Source: an uncultured Flammeovirgaceae bacterium
Lineage (GTDB): Bacteria; Bacteroidota; Bacteroidia; Cytophagales; Cyclobacteriaceae
NCBI GenBank assembly: GCA_937883755.1
Contig: CAKZYA010000061.1
Coordinates: 186,001-250,000 of the forward strand
DNA: 64,000 nt
Direction: 5' to 3'
Numbering within the stretch: position 1 is the first letter of the stretch; each line of letters starts with the position of its first letter. The position numbers and the translations under genes are program-made. Shown piece after piece: positions 52,036-61,746 of this stretch. Below the pieces are notes generated by a model. The model was not told the origin of the DNA, ran no database searches, and saw nothing but the letters and a program-made list of their open reading frames with translations.

Positions 52036-52150
52036 ACAATGAACAGTGAACGATTAATAATCGACAATCCACAGGCGAAGGCTGATAGAGCAAAGTAAAA
52101 ACTATAAATGGTGGACTGATAACAATTTAGCCATCGAACCATCGAGTTAT
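52036..52150. repeat. Copy B of the repeat flanking paralogous regulators
   Basis: The core 52092-52125 matches 17796-17829 at 33 of 34 positions, in the same orientation relative to the downstream end of the regulator gene at 52158. Weaker shared words lie on both sides. Confidence 0.7.
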
Positions 52151-52157
52151 AGAATTG

Positions 52158-52817
52158 TCAAAGATTAGCAATGTTATGTTTGACGGCATACTTCACCAAA
52201 CCTGCGGTGTTTTTGAGTTTGAGCTTTTGCAATAAGTTGTACCGGTGGGTATCTACGGTGCGGGGGCTGATAAACAGTTTATCGGCAATTTCCGGGTTAG
52301 AATATTCCTGGGCAATGAGCCGGAGAACTTCGGTTTCGCGGGGGCTTAATTCTTTGGCGAATGCATTGCTATGGTTGTGCTGCATAGCTTTACTTCTAGA
52401 AAACTGCTGATAAACTACAGCGGCAACTTCTTTAGGAAAATAGTGCTCACCCTGTAGTAGACGGTTAATGGCCTCAATTAGGATTTTATGCTCCGACGTT
52501 TTTAAAATGTACCCACTGGCTCCGGCTTGCAACATGCCAATGATAGGTTCCTCTTCATTATGCATACTGAGGGCCAACACCTTTGTGGTCGGATAGTCTT
52601 GTTTAATCCGCCTGGTCGTCTCAATGCCGTTGAGCACCGGCATATCGATATCCATTAACGTTAGGTCGACGGGCTGATCAGCCATGAATTCCAGGGCTTG
52701 CTGACCATTGTCGGCTTCGCCAACAATTTGAACCCGTTCGCTATTACGTAACATCGCCCGCAGGCCGTGCCGGATCATTTTATGATCATCAACGATAAGT
52801 AATTTAACTAAGTGCAT
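52158..52817 (-). CDS. NarL-family response regulator
   Basis: I choose the ATG at 52817 (219 residues; the 18 residues before it do not match the family). The receiver has D10/D11, phospho-acceptor D56 (LMDIDMPVLNG), and the LuxR HTH LSPRETEVLRLIAQEYSNPEIADKLFISPRTVDTHRYN, closely matching the regulator at 17854. Its kinase is not adjacent on the same strand; the PAS kinase at 53955 is a candidate. Confidence 0.9.
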   Translation of the reverse strand: MHLVKLLIVDDHKMIRHGLRAMLRNSERVQIVGEADNGQQALEFMADQPVDLTLMDIDMPVLNGIETTRRIKQDYPTTKVLALSMHNEEEPIIGMLQAGASGYILKTSEHKILIEAINRLLQGEHYFPKEVAAVVYQQFSRSKAMQHNHSNAFAKELSPRETEVLRLIAQEYSNPEIADKLFISPRTVDTHRYNLLQKLKLKNTAGLVKYAVKHNIANL

Positions 52818-53232
52818 AGGTATCGGTTGATTTTTGAAAAAATGGTTGTGGCAAAAGGTTGTTTTTAGCACTTACTATTTCCGAAACTTAGTCGAAAGTA
52901 CTCTACACTAGCAAAAAATAAGCTATTCTTGGATTAGCCCTATAGGCAATACAAAATAATTTAACTACCTCAGTGAAAAAAAGAGGTAGTGTTCTGTTTG
53001 TGTTAATTTAAGCAATGATTTTGTAAAAACGTAAAATGAAAACGAGCCAAGAAAATATAGTATAGTCGTCTATCATCTAGGAGAAAAAAGCTAATAATGG
53101 TACTATTATTTTATTTTCTAGTGAAAAAGAAACCACCTTGGGCTCTACCCATGACGAAGATCATTTCATTCTTCCCCCAATCTTCTAAAATTAGGTTAGA
53201 AAATACATTTTTATCCCTAAAAATTTTCAATC
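52818..53232. other. AT-rich intergenic stretch with one box
   Basis: A 415-base gap between the regulator and the PepSY-like gene. Apart from the box at 53152, I see no gene; a 74-codon frame at 53097-53321 runs through the box and is not supported. Confidence 0.55.
53152..53163. promoter_or_regulatory. FNR-like box TGACGAAGATCA
   Basis: TGAC/ATCA half-sites, four-base spacer, 69 bases before the PepSY-like gene at 53233. Confidence 0.55.
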
Positions 53233-53742
53233 ATGAAACCATTAACACTGCTATTTATCGTGAGTGGATTGGCTGTTATTCTAATCACTCCCACTTGGGC
53301 TCAGGTAATAGAACTACCTGAAATTGAGATCGTTGCTACCCGGTACAAATATCTGGATGCGCTGGGCGAAGAGGCTTCGGTGCCGGTGCAGCAGGTAGAA
53401 GAAGCTGTGGCCGACTTCGACGTGCAAAGTGCTGACTTCTACCAGGACGAATACGATACATACCGGGTCGCCTTTTACATCCCCGAAGGCCGGGTGCTGG
53501 CGGCTTACGACAATGAGGGCCGACTACTGCGCACCGCTGAGCGGTTTAAAGATGTGAAACTACCTAAAGCGGTACTAGAGGCTGTCGCCGAGCGGTTTCC
53601 CAACTGGGGCATCACCAAAGATGTTTACCTAGTGAACTACCACGAAAATACCGGGAAAGCCAATAAACGCTATAAGCTAACCCTCGAAAACGGCGATAAG
53701 CGTATGCGGGTAAAAATAAACGAAAACGGAAAGTTTTTATAG
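53233..53742 (+). CDS. Secreted PepSY-like (BLIP-type) protein
   Basis: The 169-residue protein has a signal peptide (ending TPTWAQ) and a body with two similar strand-helix patterns, as in PepSY-like/beta-lactamase-inhibitor-like domains of Bacteroidota (YRVAFYIPEGRVLAAYDNEGRLLRTAERFKD, then LPKAVLEAVAERFPNW, YKLTLENGDKRMRVKINENGKFL). It should sit in the periplasm. It ends before a strong terminator. The box at 53152 is 69 bases upstream. Confidence 0.7.
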   Translation: MKPLTLLFIVSGLAVILITPTWAQVIELPEIEIVATRYKYLDALGEEASVPVQQVEEAVADFDVQSADFYQDEYDTYRVAFYIPEGRVLAAYDNEGRLLRTAERFKDVKLPKAVLEAVAERFPNWGITKDVYLVNYHENTGKANKRYKLTLENGDKRMRVKINENGKFL

Positions 53743-53750
53743 TAACCCAG

Positions 53751-53793
53751 CTACAAAAAAAGCCCCTCTGTAAGAGTGGGGCTTTTTTTGTAG
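53751..53793. terminator. Strong intrinsic terminator, bidirectional
   Basis: A 16-base-pair stem ctacaaaaaaagcccc / ggggctttttttgtag around a short loop, with A and T runs, directly after the PepSY-like gene. Confidence 0.9.
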
Positions 53794-53954
53794 CTTCTAG
53801 GTCTGACATGGGTAGCCATTGAAAGAACTGGGTTGTTGTGCAGCGTTAATGCTGCCTTCGTCAAATATCAGACTATCTTTATACGGCGAACCTAACCGAA
53901 TGTGAAGTATGACAAAGAAAGGCTTCAACTGCGCTTCAAGAAAACCGAGAAGTT

Positions 53955-55967
53955 ATGAAAAAGAATAAAAAATCCGCCCCGAATTTGAGGCAGCGTGCCG
54001 AAGCCCTGATCAAAGGCAAATCGGTGAAACTTGAAGACCTATCAACCCAGGACATCCAACATCTGCTGCACGAGTTGCAGGTGTATCAAGTAGAGTTATC
54101 CTTACAGAACGAAGAACTGAGCGAAGCCCAGGAGCAGCTCGAGGCTTCCCGTGACCGCTACACCGATCTGTTCGACTTTGCGCCCAACGGCTACTTTGTC
54201 TTCGATGCCCACGGCTTGATTCAAGAAGCCAACCTCACCGGCTGCCGTATGTTGGGAATGGAGCGTAGCCGGTTGGTTGGCCAGCCGTTTGCTAAATTTG
54301 TGATCAAAGAAAGCCAAGACGATTATTACCGGGAGCGGCATCAGACCCAGTCTTCAGCTACCTCCCGCGTTTACGAATTAATTCTACAGCGAGCCGATAA
54401 AACAACCTTTGTCGCTCAGCTAGAAAGTCGGGCTTTTCCCAACGTCTCGGATAATGTAACTCAGTTACGCACTTCGGTAACGGATATTAGCGAGCGAAAG
54501 CAAGCCCAGGCGGTACTGGAAAGTGAGCAACGGCTGCGGCAGTTGGTGGCCGCGGCCGCCGAAGGTATTCTGCTGGTAGATGAAGCTGGTAACATTCGGA
54601 TGTGCAATGCTAGTGCCGAACAGTTGTTTGGCTACGAGGAAGACCAGTTGCTCGGTCAGCCCGTAGAGCGGTTGGTGCCCCGTTCTCAGGAGGCCAGCCA
54701 CGCTCAGCAACGGAGGGAGTTTATCGACCAGGCTGGTACCCACTCCGTGCGACCGGGTATGGACTTGGAGGGAGTAAAAAAAGACGGTCAGCGGTTTCCG
54801 GCGGAAATCAGCCTGAGTGCGTTTCGGGTGGGTACACAGCGCTTCGTTACCGTCTTTGTCAATGATATTTCGGAGCGTAAGCAGGCCGAAGCAGCCCTGC
54901 GAAAAGAGAAAGAAACCGCCCAGCTGTACTTAGACTTAGCCAACTCCATGTTTGTGGTGATTAACCGGGATGGGAGCTTGGAGTTGATTAACCGGAAAGG
55001 GCAGGAAATTTTAGGTTATTCCGAAGCCCAGATTAAGGGTAAAAACTGGCTCAACAACTTTGTGCCCCCGGAGCACCGCGCCGGGGTAAGGGCGGTTATT
55101 GCCAAACTTATGCGGGGCGAAGAGTTGGAAGCTAAGTTTTTTGAAAACGATATACTGACTCGGAATCACCAGCGGCGCACCATAGAGTGGCATAATTCCG
55201 TACTGAAGAATGAGCAGGGTGAAGCTATGGCAACGATCAGTTCTGGAGTAGATATTACCGAACGAAAAAAAGCCCAGGCTGCACTGTTCAACGCTATTTA
55301 CGAGGGGCAGGAGCAAGAGCGGAAACGGATGTCGCGCGAACTACACGACGGCCTAAGTCAGCAACTAGCCGCTGCCAAAATGCTGCTGGATTCCTTTGAG
55401 CCCGAAGTAGTCCAGTTGGAAAAAGAAAGCCAAGAGTTTTATCAGCAAGCCATTGAGCTACTGGCCGAAGCTGCGCATGAGACCCGAGCTATTTCCCACG
55501 ACCTGGCCCCCCGCCTCCTGGAGGAGCAGGGATTGGTTCCAGCCATCAGAAAGCTGGCTGTTGAACTCAGTAAGAAAGACGGTTTCTCCTGCACTGTTCG
55601 TTCGTTGAACATGCAAGCCCGACTGACCGAATCGATGGAAATCAGCTTGTACCGTATTGTGCAGGAACTGATCACTAATATTATCAAACACGCCCAGGCT
55701 ACCCAGGTCACTATTCAACTGAAGCGTCTGAAAACCAAAGTGCGACTGGTGGTTGTGGATGACGGAGTAGGGTTGCAGGCAACATGGGAAGAACTACAAC
55801 ACAACGGTATTGGCCTAAGAAATATCTCCTCCCGGGTAAAAGGGCTGCAAGGAACGTTCAAAATGGATTCTCCCCCCGCTGAAGGCTCCGGCGAAGGCTC
55901 CGACAGCGGCTCCGGTAAAGGCCTACAGGTTACGGTGGAGGTGCCTGTTCCCCAAGTAGATCAATAA
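53955..55967 (+). CDS. PAS-rich soluble HisKA_3 sensor kinase
   Basis: The 670-residue kinase begins with a helical region (LRQRAEALIKGKSV, LLHELQVYQVELSLQNEEL), then three PAS domains (about 70-185, 190-310, 320-440) ending in TDISERKQ, NDISERKQ and VDITERKK. The HisKA_3 box ELHDGLSQQL and the HATPase with ELITNIIKHAQA, VDDGVGLQ and GIGLRNISSRV follow. The tail carries a short GSGEGSDSGSGKG stretch. No membrane segment is seen. It resembles the kinase at 18506 and may feed the regulator at 52158. Confidence 0.9.
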   Translation: MKKNKKSAPNLRQRAEALIKGKSVKLEDLSTQDIQHLLHELQVYQVELSLQNEELSEAQEQLEASRDRYTDLFDFAPNGYFVFDAHGLIQEANLTGCRMLGMERSRLVGQPFAKFVIKESQDDYYRERHQTQSSATSRVYELILQRADKTTFVAQLESRAFPNVSDNVTQLRTSVTDISERKQAQAVLESEQRLRQLVAAAAEGILLVDEAGNIRMCNASAEQLFGYEEDQLLGQPVERLVPRSQEASHAQQRREFIDQAGTHSVRPGMDLEGVKKDGQRFPAEISLSAFRVGTQRFVTVFVNDISERKQAEAALRKEKETAQLYLDLANSMFVVINRDGSLELINRKGQEILGYSEAQIKGKNWLNNFVPPEHRAGVRAVIAKLMRGEELEAKFFENDILTRNHQRRTIEWHNSVLKNEQGEAMATISSGVDITERKKAQAALFNAIYEGQEQERKRMSRELHDGLSQQLAAAKMLLDSFEPEVVQLEKESQEFYQQAIELLAEAAHETRAISHDLAPRLLEEQGLVPAIRKLAVELSKKDGFSCTVRSLNMQARLTESMEISLYRIVQELITNIIKHAQATQVTIQLKRLKTKVRLVVVDDGVGLQATWEELQHNGIGLRNISSRVKGLQGTFKMDSPPAEGSGEGSDSGSGKGLQVTVEVPVPQVDQ

Positions 55968-55993
55968 ATGATTGCTTGCTTACTATTCATCAA

Positions 55994-56563
55994 TCATCCG
56001 TTATTATTCATAATACCAGCCACTGCCTGTTTACTAGATCGGGGGCGAGCTGGTTCTTTTTGCGAATGCTTCTTAGAAGAAGAATCAGTCCCTTCGGCAG
56101 TAAGTAGCTTACTGAATTGCTGAAGTATTCTTCTCTCGTTTTTTAGTAGATTCTGAATTACGTAGAGTGCAAACTCCTGCTCCAACGCCCGGAAATAATG
56201 GGCGACAATCCGATAGCTGCCCAGTTTGTATTCATACAGTAAAATCAGGGTTTGAAGAATAATTCCGTCCCGGGTGAAAGGATCAGATTCAGCCCCCAAT
56301 CGTTGTAAGCCTTCGTACATAATGCCGTTAGTCGCTTCGGGGTATCCTGGCTGAGCAATTTCATTCATGGAAAGGAGTAAACTATCTATCGAGTTTACCC
56401 GGTCTTTGGTTTCTGCGTAAGCATTCAATATTGTTTGCTTCAGCAACGGATCGGTAGCTTTATGGGCAAATACCTCGAGGTAGGTTTGGCTTTGTCGCTC
56501 TACTTTGTGTTGTAAGCTCAAACGTTGTATGGCAAATTCGCGGTAGTGGCACAGTGGATTCAT
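55994..56563 (-). CDS. DUF892-like (YciE/YciF ferritin-like) helical protein
   Basis: The 189-residue protein is helical and follows the paralog at 8223: LQHKVERQSQTYLEVFAHKATDPLLKQTILNAYAETKDRVNSI, ATNGIMYEGLQRLG, LLYEYKLGSYRIVAHYFRALEQEFA and a final helix LLKNERRILQQFSKLL. The C-terminal 25 residues are charged and unlike the paralog. The classic iron-binding ligands are not clear. The box at 56623 is 59 bases upstream, in a divergent region shared with the hydrogenase operon. Confidence 0.55.
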   Translation of the reverse strand: MNPLCHYREFAIQRLSLQHKVERQSQTYLEVFAHKATDPLLKQTILNAYAETKDRVNSIDSLLLSMNEIAQPGYPEATNGIMYEGLQRLGAESDPFTRDGIILQTLILLYEYKLGSYRIVAHYFRALEQEFALYVIQNLLKNERRILQQFSKLLTAEGTDSSSKKHSQKEPARPRSSKQAVAGIMNNNG

Positions 56564-56622
56564 AACCTGATAATTTAAGGTGGTTGTGCGTTCAAGATAG
56601 CCACCCGCTCATTCCCTAGCGA

Positions 56623-56634
56623 TGATTTAGGTCA
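56623..56634. promoter_or_regulatory. FNR-like box TGATTTAGGTCA
   Basis: TGAT/GTCA half-sites, four-base spacer, 59 bases before the DUF892-like gene on the minus strand. Confidence 0.65.
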
Positions 56635-56671
56635 ACCTTTATCAATTCTAATTGATGGTTACGAGGTTTAA

Positions 56672-56683
56672 TGACTTATATCA
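56672..56683. promoter_or_regulatory. FNR-like box TGACTTATATCA
   Basis: TGAC/ATCA half-sites, four-base spacer, 58 bases before the ATG at 56742 that I take as the hydrogenase operon start. Confidence 0.65.
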
Positions 56684-56741
56684 TCCTTTTTGGTTATCAG
56701 AATGGCTATTTTTAGCATTCTTCAACGTACCACTAGCCTAT

Positions 56742-57899
56742 ATGATATCATCGGAAAATATTGGCTCAAGCTCCCCGGCGGTTTGTATTGCCCCACCAGA
56801 TTTGGAAAGCCTGTTTGTGTACTTGAGAAATCAAGGCTACCAACTGGTAGGACCTACTCTGCAAAATGGTGCTATTGTTTACGATGAGCTAGAGTCCACT
56901 GCTGATCTGCCTGTGGGGTGGACCGAGGAGCAGGCGGCCGGAGAGTACCGGCTGAAACGTCGTAGTGATGAGGCTTTCTTTGGTTACAATGTTGGTCCCC
57001 ACTCGTGGAAAAAGTTTTTATTTCCTGCTCACCAAAAGCTTTGGCAGGGTAGCAAAAAAAGCGACGGTAGTTTTGAAACTTTGGAGGAAAATAAACCCAA
57101 TCCTCGTTATGCCTTTATCGGGGGTCGCGCCTGTGATCTTCATGCAATTCAAATACAAGACAAGGTTTTTACGGGTGGTACCTATCAAGATACGATTTAC
57201 ACCGCTAATCGAGAAGATAATTTTATCGTTGCCGTGAACTGTGGTCAGGCGGCTAGAACCTGCTTCTGCACATCCATGAATACTGGACCGAAAGCAAATA
57301 CTGGGTTTGATATAGCATTGACGGAAATTATTGACGATACGAATCACTACTTCGTAGCCGAAGCGGGAACTGGTCGGGGGGCAGACCTTCTGGCTGAAAT
57401 TCCTGCTCGGCCAGCGGAGCCGGAAGACGCGCAAGCGGCTCGGGCTTGCACGGAAAAAGCCATAGCAGATATAGAACGCTTCATTGATACTACGGACATT
57501 AAAGATCTATTTTATCGAAACTACGAAAGCCCCCAGTGGAATGAACTGGAAAAACGCTGTTTAGCTTGTGGTAACTGTACCATGGTGTGCCCCACTTGTT
57601 TCTGCTCTAAAGTGGAAGATACGACTGACTTAACCGGGCAGCATGCGGAACGTTGGCGTTCGTGGGATTCTTGTTTCACCTTAGATTTTTCCTACGTACA
57701 CGGGGGGAGTGTGCGGTCATCGGTAAAGTCTCGCTACCGTCAGTGGCTGACGCATAAGTTAGCCACTTGGATAGATCAGTTTGGATCGTCGGGTTGTGTA
57801 GGATGCGGACGCTGCATTACCTGGTGTCCGGTAGGAATAGATTTAACCCAGGAAGTAGCCGCAATACGAAATAGCGACAAAGAAAATATCGATGGTTAA
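56742..57899 (+). CDS. hydB: Hydrogenase/sulfhydrogenase beta subunit (4Fe-4S dicluster), group 3b
   Basis: I choose the ATG at 56742 (385 residues) because the box at 56672 would otherwise be inside the coding region. The protein matches sulfhydrogenase beta subunits: [28 protein letters not shown], then a ferredoxin-like [21 protein letters not shown] and a second [17 protein letters not shown] (four cysteine clusters in all). It passes electrons between the NAD(P)-binding gamma subunit and the small subunit. It overlaps the following cNMP gene by eight bases. Confidence 0.9.
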   Translation: MISSENIGSSSPAVCIAPPDLESLFVYLRNQGYQLVGPTLQNGAIVYDELESTADLPVGWTEEQAAGEYRLKRRSDEAFFGYNVGPHSWKKFLFPAHQKLWQGSKKSDGSFETLEENKPNPRYAFIGGRACDLHAIQIQDKVFTGGTYQDTIYTANREDNFIVAVNCGQAARTCFCTSMNTGPKANTGFDIALTEIIDDTNHYFVAEAGTGRGADLLAEIPARPAEPEDAQAARACTEKAIADIERFIDTTDIKDLFYRNYESPQWNELEKRCLACGNCTMVCPTCFCSKVEDTTDLTGQHAERWRSWDSCFTLDFSYVHGGSVRSSVKSRYRQWLTHKLATWIDQFGSSGCVGCGRCITWCPVGIDLTQEVAAIRNSDKENIDG

Positions 57900-58371
57900 A
57901 ATTCGACACATTAACGATCTGCTGGCCGAAGCTCCCTTGTTTGAGGGAATGAAGCCTGAGCAATTAGAAATTTTGGCGGGTTGCGGTAAACTTGCACACT
58001 TTCGTGAGGGAGAATTCCTATTGAAGGAAGGAGAAGAAGCCGATCATTTCTTCCTGATTCGCAACGGGGAGGTATCTGTAGAGAGCCACTTGCCAGGGGG
58101 AGTGCTTACCGTGGCCAAGGCCGGTGAAGAGAGAGTAGTTGGTTACTCCTGGCTATTTCCGCCCTACCGCAATCAATTTGATGCTCGAGCCACTACCGAT
58201 GTTGATGTAATTGTTCTCGACGGAAAGTGTTTGCGCGACAAGACCCACCAAGATCATGAGTTAGGGTACCAGTTCATGAAGCGATTTGCGGCACTAATGC
58301 TGCAACGAATGCAGTCAGCCCGGCGGCAGCTACTAGACGTTTACGGTAAGCCCAGCGAGGCTAATCCATGA
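57892..58371 (+). CDS. cNMP-binding-domain protein inside the hydrogenase operon
   Basis: The 159-residue protein is a Crp-type sensor barrel ([39 protein letters not shown]) and a helix ([23 protein letters not shown]) without any HTH. It sits between the beta and gamma subunit genes, overlapping both by a few bases. Group 3b operons from several bacteria carry such a gene. A regulatory or assembly role for the complex is inference. It is the second headless Crp-type protein in the window. Confidence 0.8.
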   Translation: MVKIRHINDLLAEAPLFEGMKPEQLEILAGCGKLAHFREGEFLLKEGEEADHFFLIRNGEVSVESHLPGGVLTVAKAGEERVVGYSWLFPPYRNQFDARATTDVDVIVLDGKCLRDKTHQDHELGYQFMKRFAALMLQRMQSARRQLLDVYGKPSEANP

Positions 58372-59207
58372 TAGAGGCAGTTCCATATACCGCGCTAGTT
58401 ACCGACCCCACCCCTTTCCGGATAGAAGAGCGGAAGCAGGAACTGTCGGATTGCTTTACGCTAACCTTGCGACCATCCGTAAATAGTGGTTCTTTTACTT
58501 TTGCTCCTGGCCAGTTTAACATGCTTTATGCCTTTGGCCACGGGGAGGTTCCGATCTCAATGAGTGGTAATCCTGCCGATTCTAATATACTAGTTCATAC
58601 CATTCGCAACGTGGGTTCTGTAACTGCGGCTCTGCAAAAGCTGAAGGTGGGAGATACGGTGGGGATACGAGGTCCGTTCGGTAGATCATGGCCGCTAGAG
58701 GCAGCAAAAGGTAAAAATATACTAGTGATAGCCGGAGGGCTTGGCTTAGCACCCTTGCGTCCGGCTATTTATTATTTGTTAGCCCATCGCTCCGATTATG
58801 GAACTATCGATTTACTTAACGGTACTCGCGATCCCAGCTCGATTTTGTTTGCCGATGAACTGGAAGAATGGGCTCAGTCAATCAACGTTAGCCTGACGGT
58901 CGATAGTGCTACCCCAGGCTGGAAGGGTCAGGTAGGGGTTGTGACAGATCTTCTGCCCCAGCAAGATAGTTTTCAAAATACGGTAGCTCTGGTTTGTGGC
59001 CCGGAGATTATGATGCGCTTCTGTGCCTACGCATTGCTCGACCGGGGACTAGCATCGGAAGATATTTATGTTTCAATGGAACGTAATATGAAATGTGCTA
59101 TTGGTTTTTGTGGCCGTTGTCAGTACGGCTCTTACTTTATTTGCCACGATGGCCCCGTTTTTTCTTTCGACCGAGTAGAACGATTATTTAAGATTAGAGA
59201 AGTATGA
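58368..59207 (+). CDS. hydG: Hydrogenase gamma subunit, FAD/NAD(P)-binding
   Basis: The 279-residue protein is a ferredoxin-NADP reductase-type flavoprotein: [23 protein letters not shown] (FAD part), [16 protein letters not shown] (NAD(P) part), and a C-terminal cysteine group [19 protein letters not shown] for a [2Fe-2S] cluster. It couples hydrogenase electrons to NAD(P)H. Coupled to both neighbours by short overlaps. Confidence 0.9.
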   Translation: MIEAVPYTALVTDPTPFRIEERKQELSDCFTLTLRPSVNSGSFTFAPGQFNMLYAFGHGEVPISMSGNPADSNILVHTIRNVGSVTAALQKLKVGDTVGIRGPFGRSWPLEAAKGKNILVIAGGLGLAPLRPAIYYLLAHRSDYGTIDLLNGTRDPSSILFADELEEWAQSINVSLTVDSATPGWKGQVGVVTDLLPQQDSFQNTVALVCGPEIMMRFCAYALLDRGLASEDIYVSMERNMKCAIGFCGRCQYGSYFICHDGPVFSFDRVERLFKIREV

Positions 59208-59977
59208 CTGCGAAAAAACCAAAATTAGCGGTATGGAAATTTGCCTCTTGCGATGGGTGCCAACTTACCCTACTCAATTGTGAAGATGAACTGCTAGCCG
59301 TCGCTGAATTAATCCAGATCGCTAACTTTCCTGAGGCCTCTCGGGAAGTTCTGCCTGGTCCGTATGATCTTTCGCTCGTGGAAGGGTCAATTACTACTCC
59401 TCACGACCAAGCGCGTATTCAGGAAGTACGACGACAGTCGAAGTATCTGGTGACCATTGGAGCTTGCGCTACGGCGGGAGGTATTCAGGCCCTACGCAAT
59501 TTTAAAGATGTACAAAATTTTATTGATGTAGTCTACGCTCATCCCGAATATATTGACACTTTAGCTACTTCCACCGCCATTGCCGATCACGTGAAGGTAG
59601 ATTTTGAGCTGCGGGGTTGCCCGATCAATAAACAGCAACTGCTGGAGGTTATCAATGCCTTTCTGCACGAGCGAAAACCTGCTATCTCGACCGCCAGTGT
59701 ATGTGTGGAGTGTAAACAACGGGGTACGCCTTGCCTTATGGTGACGCAAGGTGTTCCCTGTCTCGGGCCAGTTACCCAAGCCGGTTGCGGAGCTATTTGT
59801 CCGGCCTACAATCGGGGCTGCTACGGATGCTATGGTCCAATGGAATCACCCAATCCAGAGTCATTGTCAGATTGGTTACTAGATCGAGGGATGATGAAAG
59901 AAGATTGGCTGCGGCTAATGCGTACCTACAACGCAAATGCAACCCCTTTCAAAGCTGAAAGCCAACGTCATGAGTAA
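59204..59977 (+). CDS. hydD: [NiFe] hydrogenase small (delta) subunit
   Basis: The 257-residue protein has [17 protein letters not shown] near residue 15, [22 protein letters not shown], and late cysteines ([45 protein letters not shown]). That is the pattern of group 3 small subunits, which hold [4Fe-4S] clusters and relay electrons. It has no Tat signal, so the enzyme should be cytoplasmic. It overlaps the large subunit gene by eight bases if that starts at 59970. Confidence 0.9.
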   Translation: MTAKKPKLAVWKFASCDGCQLTLLNCEDELLAVAELIQIANFPEASREVLPGPYDLSLVEGSITTPHDQARIQEVRRQSKYLVTIGACATAGGIQALRNFKDVQNFIDVVYAHPEYIDTLATSTAIADHVKVDFELRGCPINKQQLLEVINAFLHERKPAISTASVCVECKQRGTPCLMVTQGVPCLGPVTQAGCGAICPAYNRGCYGCYGPMESPNPESLSDWLLDRGMMKEDWLRLMRTYNANATPFKAESQRHE

Positions 59978-61274
59978 AGCGGATAAAAATAAAATTATCA
60001 AGGTAGATTACCTGGCTCGAGTAGAAGGGGAAGGAGCCATGTTTCTAAAAATTCGAGACGGTGAGTTGGAAGATGTCAAGCTGAAAATATTCGAGCCACC
60101 TCGCTTTTTCGAGGGCTTGTTGCGGGGACGAAAATACAGTGAAGCCCCCGATATTACCGCCCGTATCTGCGGCATCTGCCCGGTGGCTTACCAAATGAGT
60201 GCAGTACATGCGATAGAGAATGCTTTTGGAATAACTGTAGATGGCCCACTGCGAGATTTACGTCGACTATTGTACTGTGGGGAGTGGATTTCCAGTCATG
60301 TGCTTCACATCTACATGCTGCATGCGCCCGACTTCCTGGGCTACCCCAGTTCAGTGCATATGGCAAAAGATTTTCCAGAACTGGTAGAACGTGGTTTACA
60401 ACTCAAAAAAGCAGGAGGTGAACTTATGCGCCTACTGGGCGGTCGGGAAGTTCACCCCATCAACGTGCGGGTAGGGGGATTTTATAAAGTCCCGACCAAG
60501 CAGGAATTACGGGCAATAGTGCCAGCATTAGGGCAAGCCCGGGAAACTGCTCGGGAGACAGTGCGTTGGGCAGCCACGCTCGATTTTCCTGAATTTGAGC
60601 AAGACTACACCTTTGTAGCCATGCAACACTCAGATGAATACCCGATGAACGAAGGACGCATTGTTTCCAGTAAAGGACTGAATATCTCAGCGGCTGATTT
60701 TGAAGACCATTTTGAGGAAATACATGTAGCCTATACCAACGCCCTGCACTGCGTGATGAAAGATAGCCAAGCTTCATACCATGTAGGACCCATGGCGCGC
60801 TACGCACTGAACTTTGCGCAGTTTCCCGAAAACACTCAAGATGAAGCCAAACGAGCAGGTTTAGACAGTGTTTGCAATAATCCGTTTAAAAGCATCCTGG
60901 TACGCTCACTAGAGGTGCTTTATGCCTGCGAAGAAGCGTTGCGAATCATTAGCAATTACCAGACACCTGAATTTCCTTTTGTGGAAATCGAACCGCGCTT
61001 AGCTACCGGATACGCGGTCACCGAAGCACCCCGCGGTATACTTTACCATCGCTACGAACTTGATGATCAGGGGAATATTTTGCACTGCAATATTATTCCA
61101 CCAACATCGCAGAACCAGAAGATGATCGAGGATGACTTGAGGAAGTTTGTACCGCTTTATCTGGATCAGCCGGACGAAAAGTTGCAATGGTATGCTGAAC
61201 AATCAATTCGGAATTACGACCCCTGCATTTCCTGCGCCACCCACTTTCTAAAACTGGATATTGATCGTGGGTAA
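59970..61274 (+). CDS. hydA: [NiFe] hydrogenase large (alpha) subunit, group 3b-type
   Basis: I choose the ATG at 59970 (434 residues). The nickel-binding motifs are L1 in [19 protein letters not shown] and L2 in DPCISCATH near the C-terminus. The position occupied by the L1 histidine of many hydrogenases (CxxCxxxH) is tyrosine here (CGICPVAY), as I recall for group 3b. Only nine residues follow the final H of L2, a short tail for cleavage. The end overlaps the protease gene. It oxidises or evolves H2 with NAD(P). Confidence 0.95.
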   Translation: MSKADKNKIIKVDYLARVEGEGAMFLKIRDGELEDVKLKIFEPPRFFEGLLRGRKYSEAPDITARICGICPVAYQMSAVHAIENAFGITVDGPLRDLRRLLYCGEWISSHVLHIYMLHAPDFLGYPSSVHMAKDFPELVERGLQLKKAGGELMRLLGGREVHPINVRVGGFYKVPTKQELRAIVPALGQARETARETVRWAATLDFPEFEQDYTFVAMQHSDEYPMNEGRIVSSKGLNISAADFEDHFEEIHVAYTNALHCVMKDSQASYHVGPMARYALNFAQFPENTQDEAKRAGLDSVCNNPFKSILVRSLEVLYACEEALRIISNYQTPEFPFVEIEPRLATGYAVTEAPRGILYHRYELDDQGNILHCNIIPPTSQNQKMIEDDLRKFVPLYLDQPDEKLQWYAEQSIRNYDPCISCATHFLKLDIDRG

Positions 61275-61722
61275 TGCTACTCTGGTGATTGGCATTGGCA
61301 ATCGTTACCGGGGCGATGATGCCCTAGGTTGTCTGGTAGTAGACAAACTAAGAAAACGATCTTGGAAGGGTGTTGATGTGATTGAGCACGATGGAGAACC
61401 GGCTTCGCTAATTGAGCTTTGGCAGGGATATTCCAGTGTTATCATCGTAGATGCAGTCGTATCGGGAGCTAAGTCCGATACTATTCACCGGATTGATTTG
61501 CATAAGCAATATCTTCCTACAAATTTTGGTGCGTACTCTTCTCATGGTATTGGCGTTACTGAGGCGGTGGAATTAGCTCGGGCTTTAGACAAGTTACCTC
61601 CCCGTATTATTTTTTTAGGACTAGAAGGGACTGCGTTTGCAATCAATACTCAAACTGATTGTCGAGATCAACTCACCATCGTTACAATGGCAGATCTGGT
61701 ACTGAAAGAAATAGTCTTGTAG
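61267..61722 (+). CDS. Hydrogenase maturation protease
   Basis: I choose the GTG at 61267 (151 residues), just before the conserved start ([15 protein letters not shown]); a TTG lies two codons upstream. The protein has the family's metal-sensing acidic residues (RGDD near 15, IIVDAVVSG near 60) and a HG motif ([14 protein letters not shown]). It should remove the C-terminal tail of the large subunit after nickel insertion. Overlaps the large-subunit stop. Other maturation genes (hypABCDEF) are not in the window. Confidence 0.85.
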   Translation: MGNATLVIGIGNRYRGDDALGCLVVDKLRKRSWKGVDVIEHDGEPASLIELWQGYSSVIIVDAVVSGAKSDTIHRIDLHKQYLPTNFGAYSSHGIGVTEAVELARALDKLPPRIIFLGLEGTAFAINTQTDCRDQLTIVTMADLVLKEIVL

Positions 61723-61746
61723 CCGTAGCAATGTAGCCACGGCCGA

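Noticed and set aside
53097-53321. 74-codon open frame
   Set aside because: Covers the box at 53152 and overlaps the well-supported PepSY-like gene in another frame.
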